This document shows positions 52,730 through 64,000 of a DNA stretch of 64,000 bases, piece by piece. Every line of letters begins with the position of its first letter. The stretch's first letter is position 1. Below the pieces are notes generated by a model that did not search any database, was not told where the DNA came from, and saw only the letters and a program-made list of their open reading frames with translations. This DNA comes from Eumeta japonica. Its lineage: Eukaryota; Arthropoda; Insecta; Lepidoptera; Psychidae. The position numbers and the translations under genes were made by a program. The DNA is taken from the NCBI GenBank assembly GCA_005406025.1, contig BGZK01000742.1, positions 62,001-126,000 of the forward strand, read 5' to 3'.

Positions 52730-52782
52730 GTCAGCAACTATTTCTGTTGCTGTACTCTACACCGATAAAAATAGTTGCTGAC
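52730..52782. repeat. Perfect inverted repeat, 14-bp arms
   Basis: GTCAGCAACTATTT at 52730-52743 and AAATAGTTGCTGAC at 52769-52782. Confidence 0.93.
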
Positions 52783-53289
52783 AAGAGGTAAAAAAAAAAT
52801 CGATCGTACAGCATTCTCAAATGTTTCGTATTAGAAGTTCTATAAAATAATATTATACGTAAGTACATATATTGAATAAACAATCCAAATAGACAAACTT
52901 TTTCTCTTGTTTAATTTTTTGACTTCTTAACAATACATATTATTGCAACCAGTCAGGTTTGTGAATTTGTATTTATTTAAATATTATAAAATTTCAAGGT
53001 CAGTAAATTAATAAAACTAATGTATAATTTTGTATTATTATTTACATATACATACTAAATTGTCATAATATGTTAGAATATTTCAAAGTCGATCTCAACC
53101 ATTAATTCTAACAATTTATATATTATGTTAGTAAAATATAACAACTTCTTTACACGCTATGTTTTTTGGTACACGTATTTAAATTCTGAATCTGAACTAC
53201 ATAATTTGAGATATTTTTCAATGAATTATTATAGAATATTTTATGCAAAAGTTTTTCGGTGTCTTGATATTCAATTCTTGGCATTATAT

Positions 53290-54735
53290 ATACACTAGCT
53301 GTCCCGCCCGCTTCACTAGGTAATTTTTATTATAAATAAAATGGCGAAGGATTTACGGAATTCGAAAAATGAGTAGTCTAGAACCATTTACAAATCATCC
53401 CGCATCGAATGGTCCCAGTCCCATGTCTATACGTTTAGTAGTTTTTACGTGATTGGCGAACAAAGACAACCTATTTTCATTATATATGTATAGATTCTGC
53501 GAAATCTACCTAATGTAGTATCTATATAACAAAGGGCATAGTGTAAAAGTAGCTGCAACAAATCCGGGTGCAAGTGCAGAGCCGCAAACAGGGCGTGACG
53601 TGAAAGCGACCCCCGGGCCCTAGGCCCTGAGCCGACTTTCACAGTGAGAATTATATAGAGCTGTCTAACGATACAAACGTGTAGATTCTTTCTAATGTTC
53701 CTAAAAAAAGCTTTAAACATGGGACATTTGTCGGATCGTCGATCCAAATATACAACCTCTGTTTATCGAATAGTTTTTATGAGAGACATTATAAAGAAGA
53801 TGTTATTGCTGTCGAAGTGTATTAAAGCTTTATGTTCTTCTTGTATAAACCAAAGTTTTCTTTCTCTCTGTCCCATTTTATTACCCGTTTGATATTTCTT
53901 TTTCTTTTAATTTTTTCCTCTGAAACCAATAATTTAATAAAACAATTTATGAAGACTGTTCTATACATATATCTGAAAATATAATTATTTGGTACCATAG
54001 ATTATGAAGGTTGAAAAATCACACAGAACTTTCGTTGGTTTCCTTGTGTTTGACCAATATCCTGCATTTATAATAATTACTGCATTCTTACATAAGAGTA
54101 GCTATAATTGGTAGTGTGTTATTAAGCAGGTAGGAGTTTTCATTTTTATTGTGTGCTTGTAAATGTATTGTTGTTATATACGTATATTATAGAACATTAA
54201 ATAGAAAAAAACCGTAACTTATAATTTTCATTTATGTTATTAAAATCTTGTGTTCAATTTACTTAACTATTATTATTAACTAACTTCACTGTTATTTATG
54301 GTTAGCTATAATGTAGCCTAAATTTAATTTTGGTACTAGAATTTGTTCTAGATTTGTTCAGATTGAAACCGTGACTGACACTCAATACTTCGTGGTGACT
54401 GATAGTTGTATCTAAATTGTAAGAGAGATGGAGAGCAGAATGGAGATTCAAAACCGGGAGGTATCAGAAAAATTAATAACGTGTCTGGAATTTAAATAAG
54501 AAGCAATGCCGAAATCAGATTTGAGAGAGGGAACCAGGGTCGAGACCGGGTCCAAAGTCGGAATTTACTTAAATCAAGAGAAGCGAGGCCGTGATCGAAA
54601 TCGAAAGTGAGACAAATCGGTATCAAGAACAGGCTCGGGATCATGATTAACAGCGTAATCAGTCAATACACAAAATGAACAGATGCAATCTACATTTATG
54701 CGGGCGAAGTCGCGGGCGGAAGCTAGTATACTCAT
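53290..54735. mobile_element. Element with ACTAGCT..CCCGCCCGC ends
   Basis: The left end TATACACTAGCTGTCCCGCCCGCTTC is mirrored at the right by GCGGGCGAAGTCGCGGGCGGAAGCTAGTATAC. The interior (54420-54690) is the purine-rich degenerate repeat also seen elsewhere in the window. No transposase was found. The class is unknown, but this type of end is frequent in lepidopteran genomes as far as I know. Confidence 0.65.
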
Positions 54736-54739
54736 ATAA

Positions 54740-56400
54740 ATATTCATATAAGCATGTGGAGACTCTTTCTTATAGAAATATTTTGCAAATATGAAAATCC
54801 GTAAGTGTTATGTTATTTTGCCTTTATTCTATTACAGATATTACGCATTAGAAATTTTTTTAATCAACAAAAAAAAATGTAAATAAAAAATTTGACTCAC
54901 TACTAGTAGCACATTTAAAAGTATTTGTAGTTTGTTTTGTACTTTTATTATAGAAAATTTATAAATTATATCTCTGTACCTTAGTAATAAATGTCATTAA
55001 TTAATAGTTGCTAATAAGTGAGAATAGGAATAAACAATAAAATTATCTACTAATTAAACTGACGCTATATCTGTTAGTTATTATATTTTTTTAATAAATC
55101 TCTAGTTTTTTGAAAGTAACCAATAATACAAAAATTAAAGTGCGAAATATTTTGCATTCGAGATATATTTACCTATTAAAAGTAATTCTAGCAATTATGA
55201 AGCGTGCAGTTCTTATGATATGCAAATGCAAAAGACTCGTCAGTTGTATTAAGTAATAAGCGAAATCTTAATGTTTTAGAAGCTGTATTTATATAGATAT
55301 TGCGATCTATATAGATATTAAATATTTGATTTGAAAATATTTTGGAGTTGAATAATAAAAAAATCTCGGAATAATAAAAGTGGTGATTAAAAAATAATTA
55401 TATTTTTTAGTGTATTCAATGCATCTATATTTGTATAAGAAATTTTCTATTAAATTGAGAAATATTTTAATCGCTCCATATAATTACATGCAGCCAATGT
55501 CATAAGATTGAAATGCAAAATGGCGGTGCGTCTATGCCAACCTGGTCTATGCGAAGAGAGACAGGGGTGGGGGCAAACCTTTCTCTCAAGTTCTAGGTCA
55601 TGTTCGACCGTAAAACGGTATTGTATTACGAGAAAAATCGACGTTTAAGTTTTAAAAGTTAAAAAAAAAATAGATTTTAATTTATTACAGTTTGTGGAGA
55701 ATAAAATATAGAAAAAGCACTGATTAGTCGTGTTTATTTTGTAAAGACAAAATTCTTTTAATGTATATCCTATTTATGATTGTAATTAAAAACAAAATAC
55801 CTACATAAAACAATAAAAAAATAAAACGATTTTATTTGTTCAAACATTAATAACTACTGTAAGGATCGGTATGGGATTTTAACCATTCGATGTGGATTAG
55901 TTTGCAAACGGTTGTAGGCTATTTATTTTTTTAAATTCCATACGTCCTTCCCATTTTTTTTTAAAGAGCAGATTAAAATTAAAAAAACTTATCCTATCAC
56001 ATGATTGCCGAAGTAATACGATGTTCCTTAGACGTATAACGTTTGTTTATATTGCTTCTGCCATTCGGTTCTATGCATTAATATATTTATATATTTTTCT
56101 GAATAGTGACCTCTGAAATCACTGTTGTTTCATAGGCATTGACAGAGAAAAAATATATGTATATATAAATAATAATATTTCTTATATTAATTAGTCATAT
56201 AATTTTAATAGGCTCGAAAACACGCATCCCAATCGTAGTTTCCATAACTCTTAGTTTATCTATTTAAACATCCTGAAAACGGATACAGGTGTTGCAAAAA
56301 AAAAAGTTGCTATGTAAAAAACAAATACATCGACTTCCAACTCAATCGTCCCATATAGTGTTACCGTTTAATAGCTAACATAACAAGTCAGTATTAGTAT
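54740..56400. other. Unassigned AT-rich DNA
   Basis: No gene is recognised. 55495-55620 is C/G-richer and includes AAAATGGCGG (a YY1/Pho-like word) and GGGGTGGGGGC. Confidence 0.4.
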
Positions 56401-56409
56401 GTGCCCATT

Positions 56410-56645
56410 TCTCCGCGCAAACACCTTTCTTTACGCACACACGCGCGCCCTCACACCGACAGCGTGTATACAGCGTCGGGCCTTCCTGTGTGTGCGTTCT
56501 GAATACGGACAGTTTTGCGGCTGTGACGACAAATAGAAGCGTTCACGTGCGCGCGTTCGTGTGTTGCGTATGCGCACGCAATGCCAATGCCAGTTATGGA
56601 AAGTCTGGCAGGTTCCTGTGTTAGAACCGGAAAACCGGAGGAAAT
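56410..56645. promoter_or_regulatory. CpG-rich island 1
   Basis: About 235 bp with many CpG pairs and ACGCGCG/GCGCGCG runs. Includes TGCGTATGCGCACGCA, close to the NRF-1/erect wing site GCGCATGCGC. Open frames on the minus strand are side effects of the composition. Possibly a promoter or 5' exon; direction unknown. Confidence 0.4.
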
Positions 56646-57289
56646 GTAGGAAATACATTTTTTAGCGTAACTTTTATTTTTAATATTTTTGCTATTATAT
56701 AAACGTGGAATTTTATTATACGTACATACTTTTAATGCTATTTCAACTACCTTATATTTTACTTGATACCGAATTTGTGTAATTATTGTACCAGAGTTCA
56801 TTCACGGGTTTGCATATGTATATGTGCATTAATTGTGTGATATCCTAATGAATTACGGTATTATGTAATTGATTCTAATGAAACTAGGTCGTCCGCCGGT
56901 TTTGTTCACGGTTACAATGATTCGTTTTCTTTTCCGGTCTTAGGGAAATAGCCAATTCAGTTTGAATATCCTTATAACATTTTGCTAATTAAGAAACATG
57001 AATTTTCTTAATTCTTGCGCCATGTCCTTGGTACTTTTAACTTCTTAAGTACATTAGTGTGAGATAGATAGAAATAGACATTTGTTAAAAAAGAGTTAAA
57101 AGGAATTACAAAAAAATATTGTGTTTTATGACAATCAATAAAATAACGATCACTTTCACTCGAGTTCAAAGCTCCACTATGACCTTTCTTCTTTTACATT
57201 CGTTTAAAATGAATAATGAATAAATAAGATTGTTCTAAGAATATAAATAAACTATAAACAGTATCCGATTTTTAAACTAACAGTATATT

Positions 57290-57480
57290 ACAATGGCCGC
57301 TACAGTCGTCACGCTATACAGATGCATCTGTAGGCTTTATGCAACTAACACCGCGCCTCTAAGCTTTCACCTGCAGCTTTGTGGGCGCCGCTCGGTGCAG
57401 CGGTGTATGGGCGGCGCAGATCTCTCCGTTTACGATAGTACTGCCAGTAATTGCCGAGAAAAATGTATTATTTAGTGTTG
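57290..57480. promoter_or_regulatory. CpG-rich island 2
   Basis: C/G-rich, with GGGCGCCGCTCGGTGCAGCGG and GGGCGGCGCAG. On the minus strand CTGCAG|gtgaaag would be a usable splice donor, so a 5' UTR exon of the K2P gene is conceivable. On the plus strand a 60-codon frame from ATG 57293 has no recognised domain. Confidence 0.35.
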
Positions 57481-58019
57481 CCCGTTGCGAGAAAGGAAAT
57501 CTTGCCTCTTTGGTTGACATTGCGTAATATGTTTGGGTGAAAATAAATTGTTATAATGGTTACGATAATGAAAAATAATCTGCTTTTAATGTTATTCAAT
57601 AATTTGATACTTTAAATTGTTATTGTATCAAGTAATGCGTAGTACAAGCTGGATCTGCCTGGATTTTCAGTAACAGAACGATAGAATTCACAAATACATA
57701 TATATCGATGTATAGTGGATACAATAGGTGGTTTGACCTACACTTCAGTTTTCACTATATTAATACTTGAATGCAGAATGAGCGAAGATTTCAGAGACAG
57801 GCAGGTTCCTTTAATTTGCATATTCGCTGAAGAAAATATGTTTCTAATAGCTTATATTTTTGTAACTTGCATCCATCAGTCACGCCGGTGGATGCGATGG
57901 TTTATCTTCACGTGATGATATGCTTTGTGAGTACGAAACGTCCGTAGAAATTCTACATGATATTGGTGGTTACCATAAATAATAGAATTTGATACTTTCT
58001 CAAATTTTCAATACATATC

Positions 58020-58190
58020 AATACTCTAGAATCAATATTTAACTCTTCCGAGAAGGATTCGCTATGGAAGATCAGATTCGAGGGCCGGTTGTGGTTTGCG
58101 TGCTGCATGTTACCGCACGTTACGGGCAATAGTCTAATGATGAAGTTTCCCCAAAGCGATATCTTATACAATAGAATACGGAACCTTAAA
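58020..58190. repeat. Dispersed repeat fragment (GATTCGAGGGCCGG type)
   Basis: CAGATTCGAGGGCCGGTTGTGGTTTGCGTGCTGCATG..GGGCAATAGTCTA is a copy of the 52590-52720 repeat. Confidence 0.68.
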
Positions 58191-58335
58191 AGCGGGCCGA
58201 TCTAAAAGAGGACACGAAGCGAAAATTCGCCAACGGAACAACGACCCTGTTATCGGCCACGCGATAGTGCGGTGGCCCGCATCGCGACGATCCGATTCGC
58301 GTAACGTTACGTCTACCGTTATTACGCTGACTAAT
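58191..58335. promoter_or_regulatory. CpG-rich island 3
   Basis: CGCGATAGTGCGG, CGCATCGCGACG and TTCGCGTAACGTTACG occur within 145 bp. It directly adjoins a dispersed repeat, so it could be part of that element rather than a promoter. Confidence 0.3.
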
Positions 58336-58399
58336 TTCACAGTTTTAACGTGTAACAGCACTAGATTCTTCATGTTTGACATTTTTGCCGCTCTAGAGA

Positions 58400-59800
58400 T
58401 GCAGTAATACTTTTATTTTGAAATGCAATAATTGTGAATTTTGTCTAATATTATCGTTATTTCGTTTTATACATACTAACGTGTCGATGTTATGTATGAC
58501 ATTTATATAAATTCGTATATATAGATTACATTGAATAAAATCCTCCGTGTTAATCTAATACGAGCGAGTCAAAGATTTAAATCAATCACTCTGTGCTTTT
58601 TTAGGCAAAGAGAGAATAATTTAAATCGACTCAAGTTAAAACACTATCGTTCAATCCATTCACGATGAGTATTCGAATGTTCTGGTTTTATTGCGATGCT
58701 CGTACGAGCAAAACCCTTAATTATTATGGTTTACACGTAGGTGAATCATGTACGAACATGTATCTATATAAATTATTACTATTTTATTTTGAATTAGACG
58801 ATTCATGAAGGCCGGTCGAGCGAAAAGGGAGTAGGTTCGTATCGTATGGACGTCTCTAGTCTCTGCCCATTCGTCCGGGATTCGGTGTGACCATAGTTTT
58901 AATATTAGCTACAAAATATTAGGGAAATTAAACGAAATTACAGTATTTCAATTACTTTGTCGGATTACAATTACTTTTAAATAGACCTTAATTACATAAT
59001 CAGTAAGCACATAATATACTGAATGCATACGATCATACGTCTTTTCGCAAATAGGAATCACGCTTTCTTTCATAGGCCATTGAACTAATAGTTTCTGAAA
59101 ACTGAATATTTACCTCACAATACTGTTAATGTTGTTTCTTACGGATCCTGCCTTCAGGTGTCATTATTTGCGTATAGAGATTATGATTAAATGGCGTGGT
59201 TGAAGTGCGCTCAATGTTGTATTTCTTAGAAACTACTGATTCATTAAATTTGATGTCTTAACCGAAGTTGATCTAAAAAAGGGGAAATGAATATTTTTGA
59301 GAGGACACATGATCATAATGAATCCGGTATATGAAAAAGGTTTTATCAACTCATTGCACAACCATACTGCCTCAGGCCTATCTTGTATTAGGCTAAGAAT
59401 GAGTCGTTCGCACTAACGCGTTAACAAGCGCGGAATCAATTGCTTGATGTGCTTCTCTGGGTTCTGATCAATTAATCAGAATCCGATACCTTCTGTTTTG
59501 AAGGCAATGCGTTGGCTACTTGGCTAAGCATGTCACCGCTTTCGTTTGTTTGCTATATGAAAATTAACACTTTACTAGACATTTTTCGCAAAATTCGCCA
59601 TTCTGTTAAGTTTGCCATCTTGTGGATGAACTGCCAGAAAATACTATTTATACGTATAATAAAACAGTAGAGCCCAAGGTGTTTGTACCTTGAAGGTATG
59701 CATGAAAAATGAAGAGATGATAAGAGAAAGGAAATACACGAGGAGGGAAAGAGTTTTAAATTTACTATAAACTGAACGGAAATTAACGCACTCACGAGTG
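58400..59800. other. Unassigned DNA
   Basis: No gene is recognised. There are small C/G-richer patches near 58800-58890 and 59395-59530. Confidence 0.4.
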
Positions 59801-59807
59801 GATAGAG

Positions 59808-59956
59808 CTAGGGCGGATCCAGCCTTCGATCCAGGGGGGTGTGTTCCAGTGAGGATTAGCCCCGATTCGGTTACAATAACAAGACAAAAACTGACTCCAG
59901 GCGAGTCATGACCCCCCCGAACCCCTGGACACCAACCCCCTCCGGATCCGTCGCTG
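59808..59956. mobile_element. hAT MITE, 149 bp, with near-perfect 8-bp target duplication
   Basis: The ends are CTAGGGCGGATCCAGCC and CGGATCCGTCGCTG, worn forms of the CAGTGGCGGATCC hAT terminus. The flanks GGATAGAG (59800-59807) and AGATAGAG (59957-59964) match at seven of eight positions. The interior is mostly C and G runs. Confidence 0.8.
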
Positions 59957-59969
59957 AGATAGAGTTTAG

Positions 59970-61260
59970 CTTGAAGCAAATTATAGTATTTATTCCTTCT
60001 AAATACGATATCAGAAAAAAAGTTCTTCCAATTTAAAGTCATAACTTTATCATAACATTAACATAAGTTAACTGCTCGCGGCGGAGGTTTATAGAAGTCA
60101 CCATATGAACGAAGAGCAATGTCAAAAAGATACGAAAGCTTGGATGGAAATCAGGAACAGAACCGGGACTAGAATTGAAAGCGGCAACGAGATTGACAGC
60201 ACAATAGCTCAATACAAAAGAATTTGCTTGAGAGACCGCAGGCGCAAAGATTGTTCATAATAAAACCATCGTAAAACTAGCGTTAAAAATTAAACTTGAA
60301 CGAAGCCATGGTTTCCAATATGGCGATATTTATTGCATGATCCCATAGACATATATGATTCCAGTAATTTCAACTAGACCTTCTCCGCCAAAGACTAGGC
60401 GAAAACTTTTTTTATTTACTTATTCTACTGGTTGAGTGAATAATGAGATGGAAATTTATTATATAGTACCAAAATGAAATTTTTGTTTTCATTTGTACTG
60501 AAATTTACAATTACAATTACAATTAACACACAATCTTTTTTACAACGGAAATATCCAGGGCTCGTTCGCATAACGAGCTACCACGAAGCTCGTGTTGATG
60601 AATTTGGCTTACACAATGTGTGTAAATAAAAATATGAATTCTGCCCATAATTACACAGTGCGTAAACACGAATTGAATCCAATATTCATACAGTGTCTAC
60701 TGTTACATTTGAAACGTTCGCCACAAGCGATATGCAGACTATGCTGGCGATAAACTATCAAAAGATAAATCGCTAAGTATTCAATAGCACAATGCGATTA
60801 CGTCACAAATATGAATACAATTGAGTCTTACACCCACACACGGCCTACAAGTTCACTTGGGATTATAACGCACCGCTAAGGCGTGATTCATGTTCACATA
60901 CGATACGGTTAAATTTTTTGTCTGTATGTTTTTATACGTATAGATGCCCATAAGTGAATTGTTAACGGTGAGTCAAAATCTTTTTGTAGTCTCTTTACAG
61001 TTGAAGATAAAAAAGCAGGCGGTTTATTTATTTAAAATGTGTTCATATAAAATATATTTTGCGAAATATGGTGATTTATAAAAAAGTGGTCGTAGTACTT
61101 AACTGTAATATACTTTAATTATTAAGACGTTGGCTCCTAGCTATATCCGAATTTCTACGAAACCAAAATGACTCATATTTATTAAAGATTCATATCTATC
61201 GATAGTTAATTGGTCTGGCGTCGATCAGAGCCAAGTAGGATGCCGGGATGTCGACTTCAT
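59970..61260. other. Unassigned DNA with a worn purine-rich repeat
   Basis: 60130-60250 (AACAGAACCGGGACTAGAATTGAAAGCGG..GAGACCGCAGGCGC) belongs to the degenerate repeat seen at 35750 and 54420. The rest is unassigned. Confidence 0.45.
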
Positions 61261-61267
61261 CATATGA

Positions 61268-61345
61268 GAAAGGTTAGCTGAATGGATAGACGGTTACAGA
61301 TTTATGAGCCCAAAGCTCACCCGGCTTAAGGTTAAAATTGGATCG
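61268..61345 (+). repeat. tRNA-like sequence, possibly a SINE head
   Basis: GGTTAGCTGAATGGATAGACGG resembles a box A. GGCTTAAGGTTAAAATTGG about 45 bp later resembles a worn box B. The stretch between, GATTTATGAGCCCAAAGCTCACCC, could form an anticodon-like arm. The folding is poor for a real tRNA. Confidence 0.25.
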
Positions 61346-61364
61346 ATGAGGGTTTTTTATTTTA

Positions 61365-61500
61365 GGTGTTTATGCCCTAAATATTTTTAAACCGGTCGCT
61401 GATGTAAGAGACATACTAATGAAATGCGAAAGAAAGGAAAGAATCGTCATGTTAGGTAATTTTAATGGCCGAGTAGAAGTTCAGCGGGATATATCTGCCA
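61365..61500 (+). mobile_element. LINE endonuclease fragment
   Basis: The plus strand reads DVRDILMKCERKERIVMLGNFNG, with GNFNG in place of the usual GDFN of the apurinic-type endonuclease. It probably belongs to the same LINE family as 12745-13550. It runs directly into the minisatellite. Confidence 0.65.
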
Positions 61501-61526
61501 TTTGGACGTGTTCCATTAGAGCGTCT

Positions 61527-61856
61527 TGGATATGTCACTTGGATATCTGTCACTTGGAGATCTGTCACTTCGATATCTGTCATTTCGATATCTGTCACTT
61601 GGATATCTGTCACTTGAATATCTGTCACTTGGATATCTGTCACTTGGATATCTGTCACTTGGATATCTGTCACTTGGATATCTGTCACTTGGATATCTGT
61701 CACTTGGATATCTGTCACTTGGATATCTGTCACTTGGATATCTGTCACTTGGATATCTGTCGCTTGGATATCCGTCGCTTGGATATCCGTCGCTTAGATA
61801 TCTGTCACTTGCATATCCGTCACTTGGATATCTGTCACTTGGATATCTGTCACTTG
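61527..61856. repeat. 15-bp minisatellite (CACTTGGATATCTGT)n
   Basis: About 22 units, with a nearly pure run at about 61620-61755 and variants at both edges (CGCTTGGATATCCGT, CACTTCGATATCTGT). Because 15 is a multiple of three, frames stay open on both strands (HLDIC, LGYLS and VTDIQ repeats). These are side effects, not proteins. A short continuation resumes at 63040 beyond an inserted element. Confidence 0.97.
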
Positions 61857-61857
61857 T

Positions 61858-63039
61858 GCTCGTATTAATAAATCGCTCTTATCTATAAGAGCTGTATTCA
61901 GTACAGTTGTAAGATCTGTTGCTCATTAATAAACGTTACTTAAGTTCGGTTTGTGGTAACACATATCAGCGGAGTGCTGTCAAATGACATCTGTGTATTG
62001 ACGTATTAATAAACGTAACTTGCGTTCATAAGTAACGTTTTAGGATACCGTATTGAAGAATATCAGCTGAGTGTGGTCATTAGTTCACTTAAGATCGAGC
62101 ATAGACAAAAAGAGGGAATAATGGAAGATATTGATATCTATAATCATTATGATTATTATGATATTTATGATGAATTTTTTGCCCCGGTGACTAAAAACCT
62201 CGAAAGAAATAAAAATTATTTAGAAATTTTCGTGTATATTTTGTAAATGTCAAAGCTAAATACTTCAAACATTAAAAATTATTATTCAGATTTTGCCGAT
62301 GATACTTGATACATACAATCTGGATTTGAATTATATTCTAGTGTTATCCGATCCCATGCTACGTGCTTTGATTTAAGGGTGTTAGTGTTCGTATCCTTGC
62401 ATTCGACTATGTTTTTGTATTTGCTTAAGATATTTAAAAAATATTTTTTTTCTAATACTGAGAATATGTGTTTTTTAGTAATAAAATAATAACTGCACAC
62501 AAAAATATTAGGGTGCAAAAAATTAATTAACTGCTATAAATTTTTAAAAAATGTACTCTAGTGCACAACACAATAAACAACCTTAAACACTGCACCGATG
62601 GCGCACGACAACGTTACGTTCCGACAAAATAAAATATTCATACAAAAATATGTTAGTTAACATTATTTACTAATATCTTCATTAAATGCATTGAAAAATA
62701 ACAATAAAATAATGACTTTTATGATTGTAATATATTATAATATTTATAATGATTATATAATGCCATTAATATGATAATTTTCATTTATATTGTATTACTG
62801 ATGTCATTTTTCGATTTTTTTTCCTATAACGGAACGTTACTAGTTCATTCCGACAAAATAAAATGTGCATTCTTTTTGACAGATACTTAAATACTCTACT
62901 TGAGTTAAACATCATATGTGTATGACTTAGGATTGGTTTATTAATTCGTCCATGACTTAAAACTAATATTGACAGCTGAGGTGTCATCGTTTGATATAAG
63001 TCTTAAGATCTAATGTGAGAGCGATTTATTAATACGAGC
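61858..63039. mobile_element. 1.18-kb TIR element inserted in the minisatellite
   Basis: GCTCGTATTAATAAATCGCTCT at the left end is exactly mirrored by AGAGCGATTTATTAATACGAGC at the right end. CTTG precedes (61853-61856, with one extra T) and follows (63040-63043), a possible 4-bp target duplication, and the 15-bp array resumes after it. The interior is AT-rich and without transposase. The class is unknown. Confidence 0.88.
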
Positions 63040-63105
63040 CTTGGATATCTGTCGCTTTGAAGGTCGTCACTTTGAGGTATGTTATGTGGACGTCTGTTGC
63101 GAAAT
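63040..63105. repeat. Distal part of the 15-bp minisatellite
   Basis: CTTGGATATCTGTCGCTTTGAAGGTCGTCACTTTGAGG..GTGGACGTCTGTTGC keeps four or five worn units. Confidence 0.8.
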
Positions 63106-63109
63106 TATT

Positions 63110-63470
63110 TTATTTCAATTAAACACAGAATAGACAAAAAATGTTAACTTTCGCAGTGAAATCTTTTCCTCGTATTGTTAATGCTTCATTTCTTTTTATC
63201 TGATTTGGGGTAAATTGTTATCGGACAAAGACAACAGTGTCGCCACTTTATTAAAAAAAATAATCAATTCGTTAGCTCTGAAGAAGACACAGACGGCATG
63301 GCTTCTTTGAAAAACAAAGGAAATATTTAAATTCATCCACTATAGCGGGAATCTCTCGTAACATATAACACAAAATGTAGGCATATTGAGGTCTTTATTG
63401 AACTAGTCTAATAATTACAAATAAGAGTATTTTTTTTATGTATTTTTATTTATGTATTGTATACTTTTTG
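63110..63470. other. Unassigned AT-rich DNA
   Basis: No gene or repeat is recognised. Confidence 0.4.
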
Positions 63471-63479
63471 ATAATAAAA

Positions 63480-63670
63480 GTATCATTCCACACGACGATA
63501 ACCCGAACGGAAGAAATTGAAAACAGAGGGAAGTTATCGCCAAGAGTACAGGTTGGTGCAAAAACGATTGAGTAACAACGGCTAACCGTGAACCGCGTTC
63601 CGCATCCGGCGTAACGCGTAATGGCCGCCTTTGCGTCCGCAACTTTCTTTGAGGACGGCTCGAGTTCGAA
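63480..63670. promoter_or_regulatory. CpG-rich island 4
   Basis: CCGCGTTCCGCATCCGGCGTAACGCG and ATGGCCGCCTTTGCG sit in a 190-bp C/G-rich patch. It may be a promoter or 5' exon of a gene beyond the right edge, or a repeat. Confidence 0.3.
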
Positions 63671-64000
63671 AGAACATTGAGATATTTTTATAGCAAAAAT
63701 AACATTTTTTAGAATGTTAGATATTAATGTCTCTTATCTATGTGAATACAAATAGTTTGTTACATACTTAAGGGGACTTTTCGAGAAATTTTCACTTTAC
63801 AAAAAATAATATTTCCGGATTTGTGCAATAACTACAGAATAGATGGTGAAAACGTAAATTATTTAAACTATATTCGGGATTTTGAAAGACATACAGTTTA
63901 TTACAAATTTTGACGAAAGAAAGAATTGACACAATAATGTTTTATGAAAGAGAAAATATTAAATGTTATCAAATATAAATATTCGTTTTTACACAAACAC

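Noticed and set aside
53445..53747. 100-codon minus frame
   Set aside because: Lies within the ACTAGCT..CCCGC element and has no domain; likely chance.
56431..56801. Overlapping minus-strand frames of 75 and 116 codons
   Set aside because: High CpG lowers stop frequency; Arg/His-rich peptides without a domain.
59644..60042. 132-codon minus frame
   Set aside because: Runs through a hAT MITE; its middle (Gly/Pro/Ser-rich) is the MITE's C/G runs.
61419..61888. Long repetitive open frames on both strands (HLDIC, LGYLS, VTDIQ repeats)
   Set aside because: They are a by-product of a 15-bp unit being divisible by three; only the first ~25 codons match anything (LINE endonuclease).

Overview
The window looks like AT-rich, repeat-dense insect nuclear DNA, most likely from a moth or butterfly. 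There are introns with GT/AG junctions, decayed mariner, Tigger, hAT and LINE copies, and several dispersed repeats that I associate with Lepidoptera (the 'tataagggttccgtttttt' and 'actagct..cccgcccgc' types). No bacterial features, rRNA genes or CRISPR arrays were seen. The Lepidoptera call rests on remembered repeat signatures and is not a database result.

Two protein-coding genes can be supported, both on the minus strand. (1) 5.5-17.3 kb: a six-exon gene whose exons join in phase. It encodes an N-terminal THAP zinc finger, then a p62-type ZZ zinc finger, then an acidic tail (about 353 aa). I do not know this THAP-ZZ combination from any named protein. (2) 31.6-47.7 kb: an eight-exon TASK-type two-pore potassium channel of 580 aa. 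It has both selectivity filters, the pore histidine at position 98, the VLRF(V)T gate motif at 243-248 and a C-terminal R-A-S-I end. Each gene carries exactly one 1-nt length change, in both cases in a homopolymer run inside an otherwise intact exon. This looks more like sequence error than gene death.

Most of the rest is mobile or repetitive DNA. Layout: 0-1.5 kb, about 33 tandem units of ~47 bp built around TAGCGCCATCTGTTA; 2.3-5.1 kb, a foldback element and a 'Russian doll' of nested elements; 5.3-17.3 kb, the THAP-ZZ gene with mariner and LINE debris in its introns; 17.8-19.8 kb, a ~1.1 kb TIR element interrupted by a Tigger; 20-31 kb, mostly unassigned AT-rich DNA with hAT MITEs and a second, uninterrupted copy of the 1.1 kb element; 31.6-47.7 kb, the K2P gene, whose introns hold a mariner, a 3.2 kb RTE-like LINE and the uninterrupted copy of the 4 kb nested host; 48-64 kb, no recognisable coding gene, but several CpG-rich islands (possible promoters or 5' exons), LINE scraps, inverted-repeat elements, a 15-bp minisatellite and a 1.18 kb TIR element inserted in that minisatellite.

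Two insertions can be dated relative to their hosts inside this window because both the filled and the empty site are present. These are a GGGGCC-ended MITE (TAA target duplication) and the Tigger (TA target duplication). No evidence was seen that the two genes share a pathway; they are simply neighbours on one strand.
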